A DNA stretch of 64,000 nucleotides, taken from contig NZ_JOCA01000001.1 in the NCBI RefSeq assembly GCF_000718785.1, forward strand, positions 248,001 to 312,000, given 5' to 3'. Shown in pieces: positions 7,954 through 17,012 of the stretch. The translations under genes were made by a program, and so were the position numbers. Under the pieces are notes generated by a model. That model was not told where the DNA came from and searched no databases. It was given only the letters and a program-made list of their open reading frames with translations. Origin of the DNA: Streptomyces sp. NRRL WC-3626. GTDB lineage: Bacteria > Actinomycetota > Actinomycetes > Streptomycetales > Streptomycetaceae. How positions within the stretch are numbered: the stretch's first letter is position 1; each line of letters opens with the position of its first letter.

Positions 7954-8742
7954 ATGGCCACGACCCTCGCCAAGGCCGCCGACGGCACCCTGGCGGCCAC
8001 GCACGCCGCCCGGATCGAGCATGTCTCGAAGTCGTTCGCGGGCCCCGCCGGACAGCAGCTCGTGCTGGACGACATCAGCCTCGATGTCGCGCCCGGTGAG
8101 TTCGTCACCCTCCTGGGTGCCTCGGGCTGCGGCAAGTCCACGCTGCTCAACCTGGTCGCGGGGCTCGACCGGCCGTCGGCCGGCACGATCGGCACGGACG
8201 GCCGGCCGGCCCTGATGTTCCAGGAGCATGCCCTGTTCCCGTGGCTGACCGCGGGCAAAAACATCGAACTCGCCCTGAAACTGCGGGGAGTTCAGAAGAA
8301 CGAACGCCGTGAGCGGGCCGAGGAGTTGCTCGAGCTCGTGCGGCTGAAGGGCGCGTACGGCAAGCGGGTGCACGAGCTGTCCGGCGGTATGCGCCAGCGG
8401 GTGGCGCTGGCGCGGGCGATCGCCCAGGACAGCCGGCTGCTGCTGATGGACGAGCCGTTCGCGGCGCTGGACGCGATCACGCGGGACGTGCTGCACGACG
8501 AACTGACCCGGATCTGGCGTGAGACGCGGCTGTCCGTCCTGTTCGTCACGCACAACGTGCGCGAGGCCGTGCGGCTCGCGCAGCGGGTGGTGCTGCTGTC
8601 CTCCCGTCCGGGGCGGATCGCCCGCGAGTGGACGGTCGGCATCCCGCATCCGCGCCGTATCGAGGACACCGCCGTGGCGGAACTGTCCGTAGAGATCACC
8701 GAAGAGCTCCGGGGGGAGATCCGCCGTCATGGCCAGCACTGA
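7954..8742 (+). CDS. ssuB: Sulfonate ABC transporter ATP-binding protein
   Basis: 262 residues. Walker A GASGCGKST, signature LSGGMRQR and Walker B LLLMDEPF are all intact, with the H-loop in FVTHNVREA. A strong AGGAGG lies 8 bases before the ATG at 7954, so this start is favoured over an in-frame ATG at 7930. It energises import through SsuC. Its 3' end overlaps the ssuC start by 14 bases. Confidence 0.92.
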   Translation: MATTLAKAADGTLAATHAARIEHVSKSFAGPAGQQLVLDDISLDVAPGEFVTLLGASGCGKSTLLNLVAGLDRPSAGTIGTDGRPALMFQEHALFPWLTAGKNIELALKLRGVQKNERRERAEELLELVRLKGAYGKRVHELSGGMRQRVALARAIAQDSRLLLMDEPFAALDAITRDVLHDELTRIWRETRLSVLFVTHNVREAVRLAQRVVLLSSRPGRIAREWTVGIPHPRRIEDTAVAELSVEITEELRGEIRRHGQH

Positions 8743-9625
8743 GACGACCGCGAAGGACCGGGACGGGGGCGACCTCGCCGGTCTGGAGGCGGGGCTCGAC
8801 GCACTGGAGACGGTGCAGACCGGCCGCAAGCCGTTCCGGCAGACCTTCGTGGAGAAGATCCTGCCGCCGGTCATCGCCATCGCGCTGGTGCTGGCGGTGT
8901 GGCAGGCCCTGGTCTCCTTCAAGATCGTCGACGATCCGACCAAGCTGCCCTCACCGGGCGCGGTGTGGGACGTCGTCCGGGACGCGTGGCTGCGGGGCGA
9001 CCTGCTCGGCTACATCTGGACCAGTGTGTCGCGCGGTCTGCTGGGCTTCTTCTTCGCGCTGCTGATCGGCACCCCGCTGGGGCTGCTGGTGGCGCGGGTG
9101 AAGTTCGTGCGCGCGGCGATCGGGCCGATCCTGTCCGGTCTGCAGTCGCTGCCGTCGGTGGCGTGGGTGCCGCCGGCGGTGATCTGGCTGGGTCTGAACA
9201 ACCAGATGATGTACGCCGTCATCCTGCTCGGCGCGGTCCCCTCGATCGCCAACGGCCTGGTCTCGGGCGTCGACCAGGTGCCCCCGCTGTTCCTGCGGGC
9301 CGGGCGGACGCTCGGCGCGACGGGGCTGAAGGGCACGTGGCACATCGTGCTGCCGGCCGCGCTGCCGGGCTATGTGGCGGGACTGAAGCAGGGCTGGGCG
9401 TTCTCCTGGCGTTCGCTGATGGCCGCGGAGATCATCGCCTCGTTCCCGGACCTCGGTGTGGGCCTCGGCCAGCTGCTGGAGAACGGCCGCAACGCCAGCG
9501 ACATGGCCATGGTCTTCGAGGCCATCCTGCTGATCCTGACCGTCGGTATCGCCATCGATCTGCTGATCTTCAGCCCGCTCGAGCGGTGGGTGCTGCGCAG
9601 CCGCGGTCTGCTGGTGAAGAGCTGA
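8729..9625 (+). CDS. ssuC: Sulfonate ABC transporter permease
   Basis: 298 residues with a hydrophilic N-terminal 50 residues and about six membrane segments. The cytoplasmic EAA loop that contacts the ATPase is seen around residues 190-215 (LFLRAGRTLGATGLKGTWH). A GGGGGGAG site sits inside the end of ssuB, consistent with coupled translation. With SsuA and SsuB it forms a complete importer for organosulfur compounds, an alternative sulfur source to sulfate. No monooxygenase (SsuD-type) is encoded in this window. Confidence 0.9.
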   Translation: MASTETTAKDRDGGDLAGLEAGLDALETVQTGRKPFRQTFVEKILPPVIAIALVLAVWQALVSFKIVDDPTKLPSPGAVWDVVRDAWLRGDLLGYIWTSVSRGLLGFFFALLIGTPLGLLVARVKFVRAAIGPILSGLQSLPSVAWVPPAVIWLGLNNQMMYAVILLGAVPSIANGLVSGVDQVPPLFLRAGRTLGATGLKGTWHIVLPAALPGYVAGLKQGWAFSWRSLMAAEIIASFPDLGVGLGQLLENGRNASDMAMVFEAILLILTVGIAIDLLIFSPLERWVLRSRGLLVKS

Positions 9626-9651
9626 GGGAACTGAGGGAGCTGAGGGGCATC

Positions 9652-10389
9652 ATGCGCCGTCCGGTACTTCTCGTCGTCGCCCACGGCAGCCGCGATCCGC
9701 GGCACGCCGCGACCGTGCACGCCCTGGTGCGGCGGGTGCGGGCGCTGCGGCCCGGGCTGCGCGTGGAGACCGGGTTCCTGGACTTCAACATCCCGTCCGT
9801 CACAGGGGTGCTGGAGTCCCTGGACGCGGAGGGCGTCCGTGATGTGGTCGCCCTCCCGTTGCTGCTGACCCGCGCCTTCCACGCCAAGGCGGACATCCCG
9901 GCGGTGCTGGCGGAGGCGCCGCCGCGGCTGCGGATCCGGCAGGCCGAGGTGCTGGGCCCCTCCCCGCTGCTGCTCACCGCCCTGGAGCGGCGGCTGTACG
10001 AGGCGGGCCTCACGCCCGCCGACAAGTCCTCGACCGGGGTCGTCCTGGCCTCGGCGGGGTCCTCCGACCCGGAGGCGATCGCAGTGATCGCAGCAATCGC
10101 GCGGGAGTGGCGGCACACCGGTTGGTGCGCCGTGCGGCCTGCGTTCGCCTCCGCATCCCTGCCCCGCACCGAGCAGGCGGTACGCGAACTCCGCGCGCTC
10201 GGCTGCGCACGCGTCGCCGTCGCCCCGTACGTCCTGGCCCCGGGCTTCCTCCCGGACCGGATCGCCCGGGGGGCGGCGGACGCGGACGTCCTCGCGGACG
10301 TCCTCGGCCCGTCCCCGGAGGTGGCCCGGCTCCTGCTGGACCGCTACGACGCGGCACGGGTGCCGGTACTGGCCGCGGTGGGCGCCTGA
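9652..10389 (+). CDS. Sirohydrochlorin chelatase (CbiX/SirB family)
   Basis: 245 residues, the length of two-domain chelatases. It begins RRPVLLVVAHGSRDPR, with the active-site His of the family, and a second similar half follows (STGVVLASAGSSDPEA). It is expected to insert Fe2+ into sirohydrochlorin, making the siroheme that SirA needs; cobalt insertion cannot be excluded. It starts 26 bases after ssuC, behind three imperfect 9-base units (CTGAGGGAA, CTGAGGGAG, CTGAGGGGC) at 9622-9648 that each carry a Shine-Dalgarno-like GAGGG. Last gene of the sulfur block. Confidence 0.88.
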   Translation: MRRPVLLVVAHGSRDPRHAATVHALVRRVRALRPGLRVETGFLDFNIPSVTGVLESLDAEGVRDVVALPLLLTRAFHAKADIPAVLAEAPPRLRIRQAEVLGPSPLLLTALERRLYEAGLTPADKSSTGVVLASAGSSDPEAIAVIAAIAREWRHTGWCAVRPAFASASLPRTEQAVRELRALGCARVAVAPYVLAPGFLPDRIARGAADADVLADVLGPSPEVARLLLDRYDAARVPVLAAVGA

Positions 10390-10450
10390 CCGGTCGGGGG
10401 GTGCGGAACGGCGTGCCCTGCCGGCAGCACAGGCGCCGGCCCGCCCGGTG

Positions 10451-10999
10451 TCAGCCATCGGTGAGCTCCGCCAGTTTGCGTACGGTGTTCCAGTTGCGGC
10501 TGGTGGCGATGACGCCCTTGTTGAGGCGGGGCTTGGAGAGGTGTACGGCGAGTTTGGAGCGGCCGAGACCTTCGGGGGCGCAGAGGTAGAGGGCGCGGTC
10601 GCCCAGGCGGAACTCCTCGGGCAGGTAGGCCTGTTGGTCGATCTCGGCGAAGCGGTCGGGGTCGACCGGGGTCGAGAAGTAGGTGACGTGGAGCTGCTTG
10701 GGCTCCAACTCGGCTGCCGGGAACGGGCATTGCTCGACCACGGCGCTCAGATAGGCGTGGTCGCGCACGATCACGTCCACGGCGAAGCCGAAGTGCCGCT
10801 CGATCGCCGCCGCCAACCCGTCGGCCAGTGACCCCTCGTCGCCCTGCTCCGAGGTGAACACCGCCTGCCCGCTCTGCAGATGGGTGCGCACCCCCTGATG
10901 GCCGAGGCCTTCCATCAGGGTGCGCAGTTCGGCCATCGGGACTTTCCTGCTGCCGCCCACATTGATCCCGCGCAGCAGCGCCGCGTATCTCGTCTCCAT
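10451..10999 (-). CDS. DUF1697 domain protein
   Basis: 182 residues with the signature start METRYAALLRGINVGG typical of DUF1697, a widespread small cytoplasmic family of unknown function. The fold is thought to be a ferredoxin-like duplication. It is convergent with the chelatase gene, 61 bp away. The ATG at 10999 is the family N-terminus; upstream in-frame codons exist but do not align. The 11000-11249 stretch beyond it holds the divergent promoters for this gene and the MMPL gene; I see no other gene there. Confidence 0.85.
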   Translation of the reverse strand: METRYAALLRGINVGGSRKVPMAELRTLMEGLGHQGVRTHLQSGQAVFTSEQGDEGSLADGLAAAIERHFGFAVDVIVRDHAYLSAVVEQCPFPAAELEPKQLHVTYFSTPVDPDRFAEIDQQAYLPEEFRLGDRALYLCAPEGLGRSKLAVHLSKPRLNKGVIATSRNWNTVRKLAELTDG

Positions 11000-11249
11000 G
11001 CCGCCCACCCTAGGACGGCCGGTGTACCCCGTGGGGGTGACGCGCACCCTGATCGTCGCCCCCGACATCCCGGATACATGTAGGGGCCCGCTGTCCTCCC
11101 CAGTGGGGAGGAGGTGAACTCCGATCGGATGAGGCCGGCGCTGTCGGCTTCACCGGACAGCACGACGAGCTGGGCTTATCCGGCCCATACCTTCGAAAGG
11201 TCAGGTGGCGGCAGGGGGTCGCTGCCGAACACGAGGGAGCGAGCCCGTC

Positions 11250-13502
11250 ATGGGGAACGGAGAATCACGGGTGCGGGGCCTCGCCGCACGGGCCGGCGGC
11301 TGGAGCGCCCGGCACCGCTGGGCGGCCGTCGGCATCTGGGTGCTGTTCGTCGTGCTGGCGATGGGACTCGGTTCGGCCGCGGGCCGGGTCGACGTCGGCG
11401 ACAGCGATCAGCTCAAGGGTGAGACCCACACCGCCGCCCGCATCATCGAGGACGCCGGCATCGAGGAGCCGGCCAGTGAGACCGTACTGATCCAGGCGAA
11501 GGACGACAGCGGTCCGAAGGCCACGGACGCCGCGTTCAGGTCGGCGGTCGACGCGGTCGTCGCGGCCGTGGAGAAGACCGGCGAGGTCACGGACGTCACC
11601 TCGCCGTACGAGAGCGACACCATCTCCAAGGACGGGCGCAGCGCGCTGGTCCAGTTCGATGTGCGCGGCGACTCGGACACCGCCGGTGAGCGGGTCGAGC
11701 CGGTGCTGGACGCGGTCGCGGGCGTCCAGAAGGACCACGAGTCGCTGCGGATCGAGGAGATCGGCGGCGCCAGCATGATGAAGACGTTCGACGACGCGTT
11801 CGGCGACGACTTCAAGAAGGCCGAGTACTCCGCGGTGCCGGTCGCCCTCGGCATCCTGCTGATCGCGTTCGGCGCGCTGGTGGCGGCGCTGCTGCCGGTG
11901 GCGCTGGCGATCACCGCGATCATGGCGACGATGGGTCTGATGGGCCTGGTCAGCCACCTCCAGCCGATGAGCGACACCGCGAACTCGGTGATGCTGCTGG
12001 TCGGCCTGGCCGTCGGCGTCGACTACTGCCTGTTCTATCTGCGCCGTGAGCGTGAGGAGCGGGCGGCCGGACGGGACGCCGGGACGGCGCTGCGGATCGC
12101 CGCCGCGACCAGTGGCCGCGCGATCGTCGTCTCCGGTGTCACGGTGTGTGTCGCCATGGCGGGCATGCTGTTCACCGGTCTCGCCGAGTTCGAGGCGATG
12201 GGGCTGGCCTCGCTGATGGTCGTGGCCGTCGCCATGGTCGGTTCCGTCACCGTGTTGCCCGCGCTGCTGTCACTGCTGGGCGAGCGGGTCGAGAAGGGCC
12301 GCATGCCGTTCCTGCGCCGGCGGCGCACGAGCGGCAGCACGGAGAGCCGGTTCTGGAACGCGGTACTGAAGCGGGTGCTCGCCAAGCCGGTGCTCGCCGC
12401 CGTGGTGGCCACGGGCGCTCTGCTCGCGGTGGCCGCTCCCGCGATCGGGATGAAGACGCAGAACCTCACCCTCGACCAGGAGTTCGGTGACTCGCTGCCG
12501 ATCGTGCAGACGTACAACCGGGTCAACGACGCATTCCCCGGCGGCTCCGAGCCGGCCGAGGTGGTCGTCGAGGCCGACGACATCAACGCGCCCGAGGTGA
12601 AGGCCGCGCTCGCCGAGTTCCGTGAGCGGGCGGTGAGCTCGGGGGCCTCGCGCGGGCCGGTCGAGATCAAGCTGCACGACCAGCAGAACGTCGCGTTCGT
12701 CTACGTCCCGCTGGTGGGCGGCTCCGACCAGGACAAGGCGGGCGAGAGCCTGGAGACGCTGCGTGACGAGGTACGGCCGGCCACGCTCGGCGAGGTCGAC
12801 GGTCTCGAGGCGCCGATCACCGGGCAGGTCGCCGGGAACAAGGACTTCAACGACCAACTGGTCGGCTCCGTGGTCCCGGTCTTCGCGTTCGTGGTGGTCT
12901 TCGCCTTCCTGGTGATGCTGCTGTCGTTCCGCTCGCTGACGGTCGCGATCACCTCGATCGTGCTGAACCTGCTGTCGGTGGGGGCGGCGTACGGGATTCT
13001 CGTGGCGGTGTTCCAGCACGGGTGGGGCGCGTCCCTGGTGGGGGCGGAGGGGGTCGGCGCGATCATCACGTGGCTGCCGCTGTTCCTGTTCGTGATCCTG
13101 TTCGGTCTGTCGACGGACTACCACGTGTTCGTGGTCTCCCGGATCCGTGAGGCGCGGCTGCGGGGGCGGTCGACGCGGGACGCCGTCCAGCACGGTGTGG
13201 TCACCACGGCGGGTGTGGTCACCAGCGCCGCGATCATCATGGTCGCCGTGTTCGGGATCTTCGGGACGCTGTCGATGCAGTCGATGAAGCAGATGGGGGT
13301 CGGTCTGGCGGCGGCTGTGCTGATCGACGCGACGATCATCCGGGGGGTGCTGCTGCCGGCGGTGATGTCTCTGCTGGGTGAGCGCAACTGGTACCTGCCG
13401 AAGTGGCTGCACCGCATGCCGGACCTGACCCACGACGAAACGCCGGAGGCGGTGGCGGCGGCGCCGTCGCCCCGGGGCGAGGGCGACCGCGTGCCGGTGT
13501 GA
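11250..13502 (+). CDS. MMPL family RND-type membrane transporter
   Basis: 750 residues, two repeats each of one membrane segment, an extracytoplasmic domain and a bundle of about five membrane segments. The proton-relay Asp-Tyr pairs of MmpL proteins are visible at D258-Y259 (GVDYCLF) and D623-Y624 (STDYHVF). Members export lipids or small hydrophobic molecules using the proton gradient; the cargo here is unknown. The ATG at 11250 follows a GAGGGA site about 11 bases upstream. Stand-alone gene, ended by a strong hairpin. Confidence 0.92.
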   Translation: MGNGESRVRGLAARAGGWSARHRWAAVGIWVLFVVLAMGLGSAAGRVDVGDSDQLKGETHTAARIIEDAGIEEPASETVLIQAKDDSGPKATDAAFRSAVDAVVAAVEKTGEVTDVTSPYESDTISKDGRSALVQFDVRGDSDTAGERVEPVLDAVAGVQKDHESLRIEEIGGASMMKTFDDAFGDDFKKAEYSAVPVALGILLIAFGALVAALLPVALAITAIMATMGLMGLVSHLQPMSDTANSVMLLVGLAVGVDYCLFYLRREREERAAGRDAGTALRIAAATSGRAIVVSGVTVCVAMAGMLFTGLAEFEAMGLASLMVVAVAMVGSVTVLPALLSLLGERVEKGRMPFLRRRRTSGSTESRFWNAVLKRVLAKPVLAAVVATGALLAVAAPAIGMKTQNLTLDQEFGDSLPIVQTYNRVNDAFPGGSEPAEVVVEADDINAPEVKAALAEFRERAVSSGASRGPVEIKLHDQQNVAFVYVPLVGGSDQDKAGESLETLRDEVRPATLGEVDGLEAPITGQVAGNKDFNDQLVGSVVPVFAFVVVFAFLVMLLSFRSLTVAITSIVLNLLSVGAAYGILVAVFQHGWGASLVGAEGVGAIITWLPLFLFVILFGLSTDYHVFVVSRIREARLRGRSTRDAVQHGVVTTAGVVTSAAIIMVAVFGIFGTLSMQSMKQMGVGLAAAVLIDATIIRGVLLPAVMSLLGERNWYLPKWLHRMPDLTHDETPEAVAAAPSPRGEGDRVPV

Positions 13503-13509
13503 TCCGCTG

Positions 13510-13554
13510 ACGTGACAAGGGCCCGGCGGTTCCTCCGCCGGGCCCTTGTCACGT
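13510..13554. terminator. Bidirectional terminator, perfect 20-bp stem
   Basis: 13510-13529 is the exact reverse complement of 13535-13554, loop TTCCT. The stem runs ACGTGACAAGGGC into a GGCGG top. It lies 7 bp after the MMPL stop and 94 bp before the end of the convergent glycosyltransferase gene, so it can end transcription from both sides. Confidence 0.85.
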
Positions 13555-13648
13555 CCACGGCCGCCCGTGCCACGGGGCTGCGAGACCCGGTCCCGCAACT
13601 GCGGGCAACCGCCCCGCAGGGCGGCTCGGGTGGGGTGGGGGTCCGCGG

Positions 13649-14842
13649 CTATGTCGGCAGTTCTGCCTCGATCAGGTCTGCCGCTCGGTGTGTGCCGCCT
13701 TCCGCCGCCATGTCCTTCTGGATGGACTTCAGGCGGGTCGCGGCCTCCGGGGAGTTCAGCAGGGTGAGGGCCGCGGCCCTCAGCGCCTCCGCGCTCGCCT
13801 CGGACGACGGGACGTGTCGCGCCACCCCCAGCCCCTCCAGCATCTCCGCGTTGCCGAACTGGTCCACCGCCTGCGGTACGGCGATCATCGGGGTGGCCGT
13901 GGCCAGCCCCTCCTGGCTGCCGCCGGCCCCCGCGTGCGTGACGAACAGATCCGCCTGCTTCAGGATCGCGAGCTGCGGCACCCAGGACCGCACCTCCACG
14001 TTCCCCGGCACATCGCCGAGTTCGGCGACATCGACGTGCTTGCCGACCTGAAGCACCACATGCCACCCCGCCAGCTCACCGAACGCCTTCACACACTCCC
14101 GGTAGAACGCCGGCTGCTTCGTGAAGGACGATCCCAGCGAGACGAGGACCACCTTCTCGGCCCCGGCCGGCCGCTCCCAGGCACCCTCCGCGCCCCGGTC
14201 CCCCTGGCAGGCTCCCACGAACGAGTGCACGCTCTCGTCGACCCGGTCGGCGTTGGGCTGAAGCGCCTTCGGGATCAGCACGATCGACCGGGCCGGCCGG
14301 CCGACGAACGGATCGGGATGCTCGGTGATCCCGTTCTCCGCCAGCCACGCCCGGAAGCGGGCGTAGTACGCCTGGCCCCGCTCGGTCTTCAGCGGCTCCT
14401 CCCACATCGGCTCCGCCACCTCCTGCTCGTATCCCTCCCAGGCGACGAGGTTCGGCGAGAGGGACACCGCCGGCACACCCCACCGATGGGCGAGCACCCG
14501 CGCCGGATAGGAGGTGATGTCGTGCAGCACGAGGTCGGGCGTGTCCCCCTCGTACGCCGAGATGAGCTGCGGAAGCGCCTGGACGGCGTCCGCGAGGAAC
14601 GGCTCCACGTTGTCCAGCAGCGTGGAACCCCAGGCCTCCGGATCGTCGTCGGGCCCCGGCAGCGTGCTGTTCCACGGCTTGGGCTCGGCACCGGTCTCGG
14701 CGACCTTCTCCGCGAACAGCGGCGGAATCGCGTACGTGACCCGGTGGCCGCGCGCCACGAGCTCGCGGATCACCTCGAGGCTCGGGTTCACGTGCCCGTG
14801 GGCGGCGATGGAGAACATGGCGATGTGAGCGGGACTGGTCAT
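13649..14842 (-). CDS. mgt: Macrolide-inactivating glycosyltransferase (OleD/Mgt type, GT1)
   Basis: 397 residues, very close by eye to OleD and Mgt: the N-terminal [20 protein letters not shown] contains the catalytic His of this group, and the donor-site region near residue 305 ([19 protein letters not shown]) is nearly identical. These enzymes transfer glucose or galactose from UDP-sugar to the 2'-hydroxyl of desosamine-type macrolides, inactivating them, and are promiscuous towards many aglycones. The start matches the known N-terminus of the family. A perfect palindrome sits 19 bp upstream of the ATG, suggesting repressor control. It lies 56 bp downstream of a sugar importer operon on the same strand, but linkage is not proven. 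Confidence 0.93.
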   Translation of the reverse strand: MTSPAHIAMFSIAAHGHVNPSLEVIRELVARGHRVTYAIPPLFAEKVAETGAEPKPWNSTLPGPDDDPEAWGSTLLDNVEPFLADAVQALPQLISAYEGDTPDLVLHDITSYPARVLAHRWGVPAVSLSPNLVAWEGYEQEVAEPMWEEPLKTERGQAYYARFRAWLAENGITEHPDPFVGRPARSIVLIPKALQPNADRVDESVHSFVGACQGDRGAEGAWERPAGAEKVVLVSLGSSFTKQPAFYRECVKAFGELAGWHVVLQVGKHVDVAELGDVPGNVEVRSWVPQLAILKQADLFVTHAGAGGSQEGLATATPMIAVPQAVDQFGNAEMLEGLGVARHVPSSEASAEALRAAALTLLNSPEAATRLKSIQKDMAAEGGTHRAADLIEAELPT

Positions 14843-14860
14843 GCCCCGACCCTAAGCGAG

Positions 14861-14874
14861 ACGATACGTATCGT
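14861..14874. promoter_or_regulatory. Perfect palindrome ACGATACGTATCGT (operator candidate)
   Basis: A 14-bp perfect, AT-containing palindrome 19-32 bp upstream of the macrolide glycosyltransferase ATG, in a region otherwise GC-rich. Form and position suit a TetR- or PadR-type operator over the promoter. No such regulator gene adjoins, so the regulator would act from elsewhere. It could also take part in a transcription end for the upstream operon, though the stem is weak for that. Confidence 0.5.
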
Positions 14875-14898
14875 GCAATTGATATGTCCGCGTACCCC

Positions 14899-16179
14899 TC
14901 AGCGCTGGTAGCGGGCCAGCACCAGGTTCCCGTCCTCCTCCAGCCGCCGGCGCAGTTCCTCGAGACCGATCGCCCCGCTGTAGTACTCCTGGAGCGCCGG
15001 GGTCGCCACCTTGTCCTTCCATTCGGGATAGCCGCGTACGGTCTGCGCGGGGGCGGGCCGCAGGTGCGCGGCGAGTGCGGTGCCGGTGGCCCAGCCGTGT
15101 TCGGCGGTGTGCAGGGCGGGGTCGGCGAGGGCCCGGCTGCCGGTGGGGAGCATCCAGTCGCCGAGGGCGAGACGGACCATGTTCTCCGGCCGGAGCAGGA
15201 AGCCGAGGAAGGCGGCGGCCTCCTTCTTGTGCGGGCAGTCCTCGGCGACGGAGAGGGTCTGTGGGCTGACGCCCTGGGTGAGTCCGTCCGCGCCGGCCGG
15301 GGCGGGCAGCACCTGCCAGTCGAAGCCCTCGAGTGCCTGCTGGACGATCTGCTGCCGGTAGGAGAAGCCGAGCGGCACCATCGCGTACTTTCCGGCGAAG
15401 AAGCCGGGCAGGGTGTCGGAGCCACCGCTGCCGAGCGTGGTGGGCGAGGCACTGCCGTCGGTGTTCACCTGGTCGTGGACGGTGCGCGGGACGACCTCGT
15501 CGCCCTCCTCGAACCGCACGGTCACCTTGCCGTCGTCGCCCCGGTGGAAGAGCCGGCCGCCGGCGGAGAGGGAGAGGTTGAGGGTGGCCGAGACGGGTTC
15601 CTTGAGCGGCCAGGCGACACCGAACGTCCCGTCGCCGCTCAGCTCGTCCGTCACCTGCCGGAACTCCGCCCAGCTCCAGGGGTGTTCCGGCGTCGGGATC
15701 CGGACGCCGGACTTCTTCAGGAGGGCCGAGTTGGCGATCAGCACCCGCGGTTCCTGGAGGAAGGGCACGCCGTACACACCCCCGTCGAAGGTGACGGTCT
15801 CCCAACTGCGCGCGGGGATGTCGGACTTCAGCCGCTCGGGCAGCAGCCCGGTCAGGTCGGCCAGATAGCCGCCGTAGGCGAAGTCGGCGAGGTCGTCGGA
15901 GGCGTCGTGGACGATGTCGGGGGCCTCGCCGCCCTCGAAGGAGGTGAGCAGCTGGTCGTGGACGCTGTCCCAGCTGCCCTGGACGTACTCCACCCGGATG
16001 CCGGGGTGCGCGGCGTTCCACTCCTCGACCAGCTCCCTGTTGGCGTCGACCGACTCCTTCTGCCAGGCCAGGGACTGGAAGCGCAGGGTGATCCGGCCGT
16101 CGTCGCGGGTGCCGCCCGCGGAGCAGCCCGTCAGGAGCAGGGCGACGGCGAGGGCCGCCCCGAGGATTCTGGTCCGCAT
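14899..16179 (-). CDS. Carbohydrate ABC transporter substrate-binding lipoprotein
   Basis: 426 residues. The signal sequence ends in lipobox LLTGC (Cys19). The mature part has the family-1 extracellular solute-binding fold: ITLRFQSLAWQKES, then EWNAAHPGIRVEYVQGSW, then AYGGYLADLTGLLP. ATG at 16179 overlaps the upstream permease stop by one base. The sugar ligand cannot be assigned. Third gene of a permease-permease-binding-protein operon; usual Streptomyces order places the binding protein first, so this order is slightly unusual. Confidence 0.88.
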   Translation of the reverse strand: MRTRILGAALAVALLLTGCSAGGTRDDGRITLRFQSLAWQKESVDANRELVEEWNAAHPGIRVEYVQGSWDSVHDQLLTSFEGGEAPDIVHDASDDLADFAYGGYLADLTGLLPERLKSDIPARSWETVTFDGGVYGVPFLQEPRVLIANSALLKKSGVRIPTPEHPWSWAEFRQVTDELSGDGTFGVAWPLKEPVSATLNLSLSAGGRLFHRGDDGKVTVRFEEGDEVVPRTVHDQVNTDGSASPTTLGSGGSDTLPGFFAGKYAMVPLGFSYRQQIVQQALEGFDWQVLPAPAGADGLTQGVSPQTLSVAEDCPHKKEAAAFLGFLLRPENMVRLALGDWMLPTGSRALADPALHTAEHGWATGTALAAHLRPAPAQTVRGYPEWKDKVATPALQEYYSGAIGLEELRRRLEEDGNLVLARYQR

Positions 16180-17012
16180 CAGCTCTTCACCGCCCCGGCG
16201 AGCATGCCGCCCGTGATCCGCCGCTGGATGATCGCGAAGACGACCAGGGAGGGCAGCGTCGCGAGGAACGCGGCGGCCGCCAGCGGGCCGAGGTCGGCGA
16301 CTCCCTCGGCGCCGATGAAGTGGGTGAGGACGACCGGCAGGGTCTGCTTCTCCGGGGTCTTGAGCAGGACGAGGGCGAAGAAGAACTCGTTCCACGCCGT
16401 GATGAACGCGAACAGCGCCGTCGCCACGATGCCCGGAGCGAGCAGCGGGGCGGTGACCGACACCAGGGTCCGCAGCCGCCCGGCCCCGTCGACCGCCGCC
16501 GCCTCCTCCAGTTCGGCCGGCACGGCACGGACGTATCCGGTGAGCATCCACAGGGCGAAGGGGAGAGCCCAGACGACGTAGACCATGACCAGCCCGGACA
16601 CGGAGTCGATCAGCCGCAGGTTCTTCAGCACCAGGAACAGCGGGATGATCAGCAGCACGAACGGGAACGCCTGGCTGACCACCACCCAGCCGGACGCGGC
16701 CCGGGCGAGCGCGCCGCGCCGGCGGGCCATGACGTACGCCATCGGGGTGGCGATGACGACGGCGACGACGGCCGCCGACAGTGCGGCGGTCAGGGAGTTG
16801 AGGGCGGCGCGCAGCAGCGGCTGTTCGTCGAAGGCCTGACGGAAGTTGGCGAGGGTGGGGTCGCGGGGGATCCAGGCCGGGTGCAGACTCGCCAGTTCGG
16901 TCGCCGGTTTGAACGCCGTCGAGACCAGCCAGAGGAACGGGAAGGCCAGGAAGACGAGATACGCCAGCAGTGCGGCGTACTGGCCTGCGCGGGCACGTCG
17001 ACGGGGCCTCAT
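16179..17012 (-). CDS. Carbohydrate ABC transporter permease (MalG type)
   Basis: 277 residues, about six membrane segments. The EAA loop appears as PAELEEAAAVDGAGRLRTLV around residue 175. It ends in the cytoplasm with GGMLAGAVKS, the common C-terminus of MalG-like permeases. It overlaps its partner permease by four bases at the start and the binding-protein gene by one base at the end. Works as the second half of the channel. Confidence 0.88.
   Translation of the reverse strand: MRPRRRARAGQYAALLAYLVFLAFPFLWLVSTAFKPATELASLHPAWIPRDPTLANFRQAFDEQPLLRAALNSLTAALSAAVVAVVIATPMAYVMARRRGALARAASGWVVVSQAFPFVLLIIPLFLVLKNLRLIDSVSGLVMVYVVWALPFALWMLTGYVRAVPAELEEAAAVDGAGRLRTLVSVTAPLLAPGIVATALFAFITAWNEFFFALVLLKTPEKQTLPVVLTHFIGAEGVADLGPLAAAAFLATLPSLVVFAIIQRRITGGMLAGAVKS

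Noticed and set aside
10411..10430. Small inverted sequence CTGCCGGCAG between the chelatase and DUF1697 genes as terminator
   Set aside because: Stem too short and bulged to claim above chance in this base composition.
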